From Thermoleophilia bacterium (GTDB lineage: Bacteria > Actinomycetota > Thermoleophilia > Gaiellales > Gaiellaceae): DNA of 42,648 bases. This document shows, in pieces, positions 36,102 to 42,648 of this stretch. Below the pieces are notes generated by a model. The model did no database searches and was not told where the DNA came from. It saw only the letters and a list, made by a program, of their open reading frames with translations. Position numbers and translations under genes: made by a program. Location of the stretch: assembly GCA_025934335.1 (NCBI GenBank), contig JAICYG010000002.1, positions 1-42,648 on the forward strand, written 5' to 3'. Positions within the stretch are counted from its first letter, which is position 1; every line of letters starts with the position of its first letter.

Positions 36102-36977
36102 ATGGACGACGTTCTCGCGAAGGCCGAGGAGTGGCGCGCCCGTGGCGAGGAGGTCGCGCTCGCGACCGTCGTTGCGGCACGCCGCAGCGCACCACGGCCG
36201 CTCGGCTCGAAGCTCGCCGTCACCCGCTCCGGCCTCCTGTTCGGCTCCGTCTCGGGCGGCTGTGTCGAGGCGGACGTCGCGGAGCGGTGCCGGGCGATCC
36301 TCGACGGCGAGCAGCCGACGGTCGTCTCGTACGGGATCGAGGACGAGCAGGCGTGGACCGTCGGGCTGCCGTGCGGCGGCGAGATCGACGTCTTCGTCGA
36401 GCCGTACCAGGGGCCGCCGGACCTGGAGCGCGGCACGAGCTACGTGGTCGTAGCGGGCGAAGAGGCAGGCCGCCGCTGGACGGAGCCCGAGCGCGTCCAG
36501 ACGGCGCTGCGCGAGAACGTCTTCGCCGAGGCGGTCGCCCCGCCGCCGCGGCTCGTCGCCGTCGGCGCGGGCGACATCGCCGAGGCGCTCTGCGCGCTCG
36601 CGAAGCCGCTCGGCTGGCGGACCGTCGTCGTCGACCCGCGCGCGGGGCTCGCGACCCGCGAACGGGTGCCGAGCGCCGACGAGATCGTCGTCGCCTGGCC
36701 CGACGAGATCGAGATCGACCCCGAGACCGCCCTCGTCTCGCTCGTGCACGAGGAGCGAATCGACGTGCCCGCGCTGAAAGCGGGCGTCGAGGGCGGCGCG
36801 TTCTACGTGGGCGCGCTCGGAGCACGGCGTGCGCAGGAGAAGCGGGCAGAGAAGCTCGGCGACCTGGCGGCATCCGTACGTGGCCCGGTGGGGCTCGACC
36901 TGGGCGGGGAGACGCCGGCCGAGATCGCACTCGAGATCGTCGGCGAGATCCTCGCGGCGTACAAGAAAGCGGCCTGA
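36102..36977 (+). CDS. XdhC family protein (molybdenum hydroxylase maturation)
   Basis: ATVVAARRSAPRPLGSKLAVTRSGLLFGSVSGGCVEADV, GLPCGGEIDVFVEP, FYVGALGARRAQEKRAEKL. Confidence 0.9.
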   Translation: MDDVLAKAEEWRARGEEVALATVVAARRSAPRPLGSKLAVTRSGLLFGSVSGGCVEADVAERCRAILDGEQPTVVSYGIEDEQAWTVGLPCGGEIDVFVEPYQGPPDLERGTSYVVVAGEEAGRRWTEPERVQTALRENVFAEAVAPPPRLVAVGAGDIAEALCALAKPLGWRTVVVDPRAGLATRERVPSADEIVVAWPDEIEIDPETALVSLVHEERIDVPALKAGVEGGAFYVGALGARRAQEKRAEKLGDLAASVRGPVGLDLGGETPAEIALEIVGEILAAYKKAA

Positions 36978-36987
36978 AAGAGCCCGC

Positions 36988-38505
36988 TCAGCGGCCGTTG
37001 CCGTTGCCCGCGTAGAGCGGAACGTCGAACCAGAACCGCGTTCCGCGCTCGAGCGGGTCGAAGCCGATGTGGCCCTCGTGCGCCTCGACGATCCGGCGCG
37101 ACACCGCGAGGCCGAGCCCGGTGCCGGGAATGCCGGCCGCAGCGGCACCGCCCCGGTAGAACGGCTCGAACAGCTGCTCTCGATGCTCCGGCGGGATGCC
37201 GTCGCCCTCGTCGGCGACCCACACGCGCGCGACGCCCGCGGACGCGCGGGCGCCTACGGTGATCGTGCCGCCGCCGGGCGAGTACTTGACGGCGTTCGAG
37301 AGGACGTTGCCGACGACCTGCGTGAGCCGCGCGCGGTCGCCCTCGACGCTCAGGGGCTCGTCGGGCAACTGCAGCGCCAGCTCGTGCGCGTCATCGTGGG
37401 CGAGCGTCAGCTCCGCCTGCTCGCGCACGAGCGCGCCGAGATCGAAAGGCTCGCGGCGCAGCGCGAACTGCCCCTCCTCGATCAGCCGCGCATCGAGGAA
37501 GTCGCTCACGAGCCCGGCGAGCCGCGTCGCCTCGGAGTCGACGATCTCGAGGTAGCGCCGGCGCTCAGCTTCCGAGACGTCGCGCTCGAGCAGCAGCCGC
37601 GTGAAGCCGAGCACGCTCGCGAGCGGCGTGCGGACCTCGTGCGAGACCATCGTGATCAGCTCCGACTTGTGCCGCTCGGATTGCTCGAGGCTCTCGGCGC
37701 GCTCGATCAGCTCGCGCCTGCTCGTGGCGAGCGACTGCGTCATCGCGTTGAACGCCCGGGCGAGCGATCCGAACTCGTCGCGGCGGCGCTCGGGAAGCCT
37801 GACGTCGAAGTTGCCGGCCGCGACGGCCGACGCGGCCTCCACCGTCTGCCGCAGCGGCTCCGCGACGAGCCGCGCGAGCCAGATGCCGAGCAGGATCAGG
37901 AGCACGGGCGTGAGGACGAGCGCGACGATGCCCGCGACCGTCGCCTGGTGCGCGAGCCTGCTCGCGTCGGCGCTTCGCTGTGCGGCCTCGACGGCGGCTG
38001 ACTGCGCGACGCCGTCGGTGTGGTCCAGGATCTGCTGAAGCCGCCTCGACCCCTCCGTGTTCGCGTCCGAGGAACGCGCGGCCGCCGGCGAGAGCTGCGC
38101 GATCCTGACGAGCGGGTCGCCGTAATCCGTCACGTACAGGCGGATCTCGAAGCGGAGCGCCTCGGTCCGCTGCTCCTGGTCCTCGCTCGTGGCCGCAGCG
38201 CGCGCGAGCGTCTCGAGCGAAGGCTCCCAGGCCGACTCGGCCCTGCGCCAGCGGGCGATCGAGGCTCGGTCCGGGCTCGCGACGACGCCGCGGATCGCGG
38301 ATCCCAGCTCCGTGATCTTCCCGCGGACGTCGAAGGCGGCCGCGCTCACCCTGGCCGCCCGGACGCTGTCCGCGTTCGCCTCCTTCAGCCGGGTGTTCGC
38401 GGCGAAGAAGAGGCCGAGGGTCGCGCCGATCGCCGCCGCGCCGACGGCTGTGACCGCGATCACGCGGCCGACGACGCTACGCAGCGATAAGCGTCTCGAC
38501 AACAT
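36988..38505 (-). CDS. HAMP-containing membrane sensor histidine kinase
   Basis: N-terminal TM/extracytoplasmic sensor, HAMP, LITMVSHEVRTPLASVLGFTRLLL, QVVGNVLSNAVKYSPGGG, VADEGDGIP, GTGLGLAVSRRIVEAHEG. Confidence 0.95.
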   Translation of the reverse strand: MLSRRLSLRSVVGRVIAVTAVGAAAIGATLGLFFAANTRLKEANADSVRAARVSAAAFDVRGKITELGSAIRGVVASPDRASIARWRRAESAWEPSLETLARAAATSEDQEQRTEALRFEIRLYVTDYGDPLVRIAQLSPAAARSSDANTEGSRRLQQILDHTDGVAQSAAVEAAQRSADASRLAHQATVAGIVALVLTPVLLILLGIWLARLVAEPLRQTVEAASAVAAGNFDVRLPERRRDEFGSLARAFNAMTQSLATSRRELIERAESLEQSERHKSELITMVSHEVRTPLASVLGFTRLLLERDVSEAERRRYLEIVDSEATRLAGLVSDFLDARLIEEGQFALRREPFDLGALVREQAELTLAHDDAHELALQLPDEPLSVEGDRARLTQVVGNVLSNAVKYSPGGGTITVGARASAGVARVWVADEGDGIPPEHREQLFEPFYRGGAAAAGIPGTGLGLAVSRRIVEAHEGHIGFDPLERGTRFWFDVPLYAGNGNGR

Positions 38506-38860
38506 CGGCGAGCTCCTTCGGGTCGAAAGGCTTGCCGACGAAGGCGTTGGCGCCGGCTCCCAGCGCAGCCTGTGCGTCCTGCTGGCTCTGCCAGGCCGAG
38601 ACGACGACGACGGGGATCGGCCGCTCGCGCCGCCGCTCGCGCAGCTCCGTCAGGAACTCGATGCCGCTGCGGCCGGGGAGCATCACGTCGAGGACGATCG
38701 CCTCGGGGTCGAAACGGTCGAGCACCGCGTCCGCCTGGTCGGCGTCCTCCGCCTCGAGGTACTCGTAGCGGTCGCCCAGCACGGCCTTGATCAGCTCTCT
38801 GAGGGGGAGCTCGTCATCGCAGATGAGGATCAGCGGCCGCAGCGCTTGCGCTGCCATCAT
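38477..38860 (-). CDS. Single-domain response regulator (receiver only)
   Basis: LILICDDELPLRELIKAVLGDRY, IVLDVMLPGRSGIEFL, VVVVSAWQS, GKPFDPKEL. Confidence 0.93.
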   Translation of the reverse strand: MMAAQALRPLILICDDELPLRELIKAVLGDRYEYLEAEDADQADAVLDRFDPEAIVLDVMLPGRSGIEFLTELRERRRERPIPVVVVSAWQSQQDAQAALGAGANAFVGKPFDPKELADVVETLIAA

Positions 38861-39333
38861 CACCCCGACAACCGGAAGACGAGGATCTCTCGGCGGGGCC
38901 GGAGGCCCCTCGCCGTCACCGTCAACGTGCCGCGCGCATTGTCGTAGAGCCCGGTGCCGCCGATGATCGCGTGTGTGTAGATGAGCCTCGACTTGAGGAG
39001 CCCGGTCGTCTCGATCGTCCCGCGGGGCAGCACGTAGCTTCCCTGGCAGCTCCGCTCCGCCTGGCCGACGGACATGCACACGAGCACGCCGTGGCCGATC
39101 GCGCGATTCTTGTTGCTGCTGCCGTAGAGGGTCAGCCGCGCGATCTCGCCACCGCCGACGGACCGGCCGAACGAGGCAAAGGTGGTCTGCCGGTCGGTGA
39201 GCCGCACAACGGCCGGCCCGGTCGCGCCCGAGGATCGGGCCGCGGTGAGCCCGACGAGGACGAAGGCCCCCACGACGAACGCACCCACGACGACCGCCAA
39301 GACGAGGCGGGGTGCTGCGCGAAGCCCGGGCAC
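38860..39333 (-). CDS. Secreted/anchored allene-oxide-cyclase-barrel-like (dirigent-like) protein
   Basis: N-terminal TM; IIGGTGLYDNARGTLTVTARG resembles the AOC barrel GTG-Y-xxxRG motif. Confidence 0.5.
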   Translation of the reverse strand: MPGLRAAPRLVLAVVVGAFVVGAFVLVGLTAARSSGATGPAVVRLTDRQTTFASFGRSVGGGEIARLTLYGSSNKNRAIGHGVLVCMSVGQAERSCQGSYVLPRGTIETTGLLKSRLIYTHAIIGGTGLYDNARGTLTVTARGLRPRREILVFRLSG

Positions 39334-39478
39334 TCGCCTCAGTATAGGCCGGGTCCCGGCGACGGCCAGTGGGGCGCCCCGAACGTTCGACGGTCGTAAA
39401 ATCGCTGCTCCTCATCACAACGAGCGATTGCCGCCGGCGCACGCCGGCTGCAGGGTCAGGCGGGAGCGCTGCGGCAGA

Positions 39479-39715
39479 TTGACGATCCTTCGACTCGACA
39501 ACGGCCTCGCGGCGGAGCTGCTGCTCGCGCACCTGCGGGACAGCACCGACGTCGCGGCGCAGGCGCTCGATGCCGTGACGCTGCGCGTGAGCCTCGTCGG
39601 CTCGTACCGCGCGGAGACGATGGAGCTCGAGCTCCTCCTGCGCGTCCGCGCATGGCAGGAGGCGCTGCGCTCGAAGGGCGTCGACGTCGAGGTCGAGCTG
39701 CTCGACGAGCCGTGA
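39479..39715 (+). CDS. Small hypothetical protein
   Basis: LTILRLDNGLAAELLLAHLRDSTDVAAQALDAVTLRVSLVGSYRAETMELELLLRVRAWQEALRSKGVDVEVELLDEP; TTG start assumed. Confidence 0.5.
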   Translation: MTILRLDNGLAAELLLAHLRDSTDVAAQALDAVTLRVSLVGSYRAETMELELLLRVRAWQEALRSKGVDVEVELLDEP

Positions 39716-39720
39716 GCACG

Positions 39721-39763
39721 AAAAAAGAACGGGACGACCCGGGCAGGCAGTCGGGTCATCCCG
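39721..39763 (-). terminator. Rho-independent terminator downstream of serS/tRNA-Ser(TGA)
   Basis: Minus strand CGGGATGACCCG-loop-CGGGTCGTCCCG (one G-U) followed by TTCTTTTTT. Confidence 0.85.
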
Positions 39764-39822
39764 CTCGCGACTGTTGATCAGTCGGCCGCACGATCGCAGC
39801 CGTCGATGAGAGGCCGATGAGG

Positions 39823-39909
39823 CGGCGGGGGTGGGATTCGAACCCACGGAGCCCTCGCGGGCTCAACGACTTTCAAGGCCGCCCTATTCGACCGCTCTAG
39901 CACCCCGCC
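39823..39909 (-). tRNA. tRNA-Ser (anticodon TGA)
   Basis: Minus strand GGCGGGGTGCTAGAGCGGTCGAATAGGGCGGCCTTGAAAGTC...GGTTCGAATCCCACCCCCGCCG. Confidence 0.96.
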
Positions 39910-39931
39910 GCAGCGCTCTTGTAACAGACCG

Positions 39932-41167
39932 TCAGTCGCCGGTCGACGCCGGCTCGCCGCCGATCCGGCGCGGAGCCCCGAGCGCGACGAGTGGCCCGGG
40001 CACCGTGACGGAGCCGTCCCCGTCCTGGAAGTTCTCGAGGATCGCGAGCGCCATCCGGTCGACGACGGCGGTGCCGTTCAGCGTGTGCACCGGCTCGAGC
40101 GCCTTGCCGTCGCGGTAGCGGATGCCGAGGCGGCGCGCCTGGAAGTCGGTCGTGTTCGAGATCGACGCCGTCTCGCGGTAGCGGCCCTGGCTTGGGAACC
40201 AGATCTCGACGTCGTACGTCTTCGCCGAAGCCGCCGACATGTCGCCGGCCGGGAGCACCACGACGCGGTACGGAAGCCCGAGGTCGCGTACGAGCTCCTC
40301 CGTGTTCGCAAGCAAACGCTCGTGCTCGTCCCACGACGCCTCGGGCAAGGTCAGCGCGAACTGCTCGACCTTGTTGAACTGGTGCACGCGGATCATCCCG
40401 CGCGTGTCGCGACCGGCCGCGCCCGCCTCGCGCCGGAAGCACGGCGAGAAGGCGACGTAGCGGAGCGGCAGCTCGTCCCTGTCGATGATCTCGCCGGCGT
40501 GCAGGCCGGCGAGTGGGATCTCGGCGGTTCCCGCGAGGAAGAGATCGTCGCCCGCGAGCTCGTACACGTTCTGCTCGTCGGTCGGGAATGCGCCGGTGCC
40601 GACGAGCGCCTCCGCCCGCACGAGCACCGGCGGGAGCACGGTGACGAAACCCTGCGCGGCGAGCCGGTCGAGCGCGTAGCGGTACAGCGCGAGCGCGAGC
40701 CGGGCGGTGTCGCCGATCCAGTAGCCGAAGCGGGCGCCCGACATGCGCGCGGCCCGGTCCATGTCGAACCGGCCGAGCTCGAGATGCTCCTTCGGGTCGG
40801 CCAGCTCGGGAGGCTCGCCGACACGCCTGAGCTCGCGCGCGTCGTCTTCCGTCGCGCCGTCGGGAACGTCGTCTGCCGGGAGGTTCGGGACGCGAAGCGC
40901 CAACCGGTCGCGGTCTCGCTCGGCCCCGGCCAGCGACGCCTCGACTTGCTGGAGCTCCTCCTTCACACCGCGCAGCTCCTCGAGCTGTTCCGGGCTCGGC
41001 TTCCCCCTGAGCTTCGTGCGGGCGCGCAGCTCGTCGACTCGCGGGACGAGCGCGCGCCAGCGCTCGTCGGCGGCGAGCAACTCGTCGAACGCCTCCGCAG
41101 CGCCCTTGCGGGCGAGCGCGGCGCGGTAGCGGTCCGGGTCGGCGCGCGCTGCCTTCAGGTCGATCAC
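39932..41167 (-). CDS. serS: Seryl-tRNA synthetase
   Basis: VIDLKAARADPDRYRAALARKG..., LAGTAEIPLAGLHAGEII, FSPCFRREAGAAGRDTRGMIRVHQFNKVEQF, ETASISNTTDFQARRLGIRYR, HTLNGTAVVDRMALAILENFQ. Confidence 0.98.
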   Translation of the reverse strand: MIDLKAARADPDRYRAALARKGAAEAFDELLAADERWRALVPRVDELRARTKLRGKPSPEQLEELRGVKEELQQVEASLAGAERDRDRLALRVPNLPADDVPDGATEDDARELRRVGEPPELADPKEHLELGRFDMDRAARMSGARFGYWIGDTARLALALYRYALDRLAAQGFVTVLPPVLVRAEALVGTGAFPTDEQNVYELAGDDLFLAGTAEIPLAGLHAGEIIDRDELPLRYVAFSPCFRREAGAAGRDTRGMIRVHQFNKVEQFALTLPEASWDEHERLLANTEELVRDLGLPYRVVVLPAGDMSAASAKTYDVEIWFPSQGRYRETASISNTTDFQARRLGIRYRDGKALEPVHTLNGTAVVDRMALAILENFQDGDGSVTVPGPLVALGAPRRIGGEPASTGD

Positions 41168-41997
41168 GGCTTCGAGTCTAGAAGCGCCTCGAGCACCTGC
41201 GCCACGCCCTCCTCCTCCGCGGGCGGGCAGACCCATCGTGCGACTGCCTTCACGCGCTCGTGCGCATTCGCGACGGCGACGCCGTAGTCGGGCCACTCCA
41301 CGAGCTCGACGTCGTTCTCGCCGTCCCCGAACGCGACCGTCTGCGCCTTCGTGAAGCCGATGTGCTCGGCGAGGAAGTCCATGCCGGCGCCCTTCGTCAC
41401 GCCTTCCTGCGCGAACTCGAGGAAGTGCGGCAGCGACTTCGAGACGTACGCGCGGCCGGCGAGCCGCTCCTTCATCCGCGGCTCGAGCTCGTCGAGCGCA
41501 GCCGGCTCGCCGACGCAGACGAGCTTCGTCGGCGGCGCGGAGAGCCAGTCGAGCAGAGGGCCGACGACGTGGAACTCGATGCGGTTCAGCCGGGCGTAGG
41601 CGCGCGCGGCCTCGGTGTCGCTCGCCACGTACAGCTCGTCGTCGACGTAGACGTTGGGCGAGTAGCCCTCCTCGCCGACGACCGCGACGATCTCGCGGGC
41701 GAGCTCGAGCGGGATCGGCTCGTGCCGCAGCCAGCGTCCCTCCTCGTCGGTCACGACGGCGCCTTGGTACGCGATCAGCGGCGCCGCGACGCCCGCCGGC
41801 TCGAGCGCCTGCCGCACCGACTTGACCATCCGGCCGGTGACGACGATCACCGGCACGCCCGCGTCGTGCGCACGCCGCATCGCGGCGATCGTGCGCGGAT
41901 GCAGCAGGGTGTCCGTCCAGACGAGCGTTCGGTCGAAGTCGCTCGCGACGACGCGGACGTCGCGGGGGAAGCCGTCGGGAAGCCGGAGCGCGCTCAG
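41164..41997 (-). CDS. HAD superfamily (Cof-type) phosphatase, apparent CTG start
   Basis: Full frame LSALRLPDGFPRDVRVVASDFDRTLVWTDTLLHPRTIAAMRRAHDAGVPVIVVTGRM...; motif DFDRT lies upstream of the first ATG (41880), so the ORF-track start is too late. Confidence 0.85.
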   Translation of the reverse strand: MSALRLPDGFPRDVRVVASDFDRTLVWTDTLLHPRTIAAMRRAHDAGVPVIVVTGRMVKSVRQALEPAGVAAPLIAYQGAVVTDEEGRWLRHEPIPLELAREIVAVVGEEGYSPNVYVDDELYVASDTEAARAYARLNRIEFHVVGPLLDWLSAPPTKLVCVGEPAALDELEPRMKERLAGRAYVSKSLPHFLEFAQEGVTKGAGMDFLAEHIGFTKAQTVAFGDGENDVELVEWPDYGVAVANAHERVKAVARWVCPPAEEEGVAQVLEALLDSKP

Positions 41998-42410
41998 CCG
42001 TTCGCGTTGCCGCCGGTCGCCTTGACGACGTAGGCGGTGACGTCGGCGATCTGCTTGTCGGAGAGCTGCCCCTTGAACGACGGCATGGCTCCGGCGCCCT
42101 TCGTCACGCGCTCGACGGCGAGCGAGAGCGGCGGCTTCGCCTGGTCGAGGTTCGGCCCGACGGTTCCGTGCGCGTTCGCATCGGCGAGCGTGTGGCAGCC
42201 GACGCAGCCGGCGCTCGCGAACACCTGCTTTCCCGCCGTCGCGTCGCCGTTCTTGTACTGCGCGGGGACGGTCGCCTTCTGCTCCTTCGGGAGCGTCCCG
42301 GTCACCTTCGTCGGGAGCGGCGAGACGACCTTCTCCCCCGGCTTCGAGGAGGAGCAGCCCGCTGCCGCCACGAGGACGACGGCGAGGACGAGCGGGAGGA
42401 GTCGGCGCAC
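41994..42410 (-). CDS. c-type cytochrome lipoprotein
   Basis: Lipobox VAAAGCSSSKPG; GDATAGKQVFASAGCVGCHTLADANAHGTVGPNLDQ...GAMPSFKGQLSDKQIADVTAYVV. Confidence 0.92.
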   Translation of the reverse strand: MRRLLPLVLAVVLVAAAGCSSSKPGEKVVSPLPTKVTGTLPKEQKATVPAQYKNGDATAGKQVFASAGCVGCHTLADANAHGTVGPNLDQAKPPLSLAVERVTKGAGAMPSFKGQLSDKQIADVTAYVVKATGGNANG

Positions 42411-42496
42411 GAGCGCGAGTGTATACAGCCCTCGAGCTGTTGACGGCGGGTTAAGTGCCCGGCTACACGTGCGGCGGCATCCGTACAATTCCTCGC

Positions 42497-42648
42497 ATGA
42501 AGCGCAGGTCATACGGCCGCGACGCCGGCCTGACGATGCGGATGATCCTCACGAGCGGGCTCCTCGGCCTGCTCTACGTGATCTTCGCGATCGTCCTCTT
42601 CAACGTCCTGAACGTCGGCCTCGTCCCGATGCTCGTGATCGTGATCGC
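42497..42648 (+). CDS. htpX: HtpX-like M48 zinc metalloprotease, N-terminus only (truncated at window end)
   Basis: MKRRSYGRDAGLTMRMILTSGLLGLLYVIFAIVLFNVLNVGLVPMLVIVI matches the HtpX N-terminal TM region. Confidence 0.7.
   Translation, partial: MKRRSYGRDAGLTMRMILTSGLLGLLYVIFAIVLFNVLNVGLVPMLVIVI

Overview
High-GC chromosomal window, probably from a deep-branching actinobacterium (Thermoleophilia/Gaiellales-like; this is inferred from protein style only). Gene content: a 5'-truncated malic enzyme; a polyamine/amino-acid uptake and catabolism operon (two class-III aminotransferases flanking a saccharopine-dehydrogenase-like protein, PotCBDA-type ABC transporter, Lrp/AsnC regulator, FAD amine oxidoreductase); a BMP lipoprotein divergent from a Nudix-box-less NrtR-like regulator; a DUF1800/DUF1501/cupredoxin set; ArsR-MFS and XRE-DUF2178 regulatory modules; separate LigD-type primase-polymerase and ATP-dependent ligase genes; all four tRNA-Ser isoacceptors plus serS; a two-component system; two paralogous small c-type cytochromes; and the start of htpX. 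Two signals are not explained by the ORF track. (1) A 72-codon SelW/Rdx-like gene at 17950-18168 (-) has an in-frame UGA at the second redox position of its CxxC motif (YCPV-U-SGY). A bSECIS-compatible hairpin follows, and the gene's stop overlaps the GTG of the next gene, so it is a candidate selenoprotein. (2) A ~171-nt element at 27588-27758, between convergent genes, is closed by a ~32-bp terminal helix whose non-Watson-Crick positions are all G-U on the + strand, with three internal hairpin domains; it is a candidate new structured RNA (or MITE-like element). Everything here was read by eye; no database or folding program was run.
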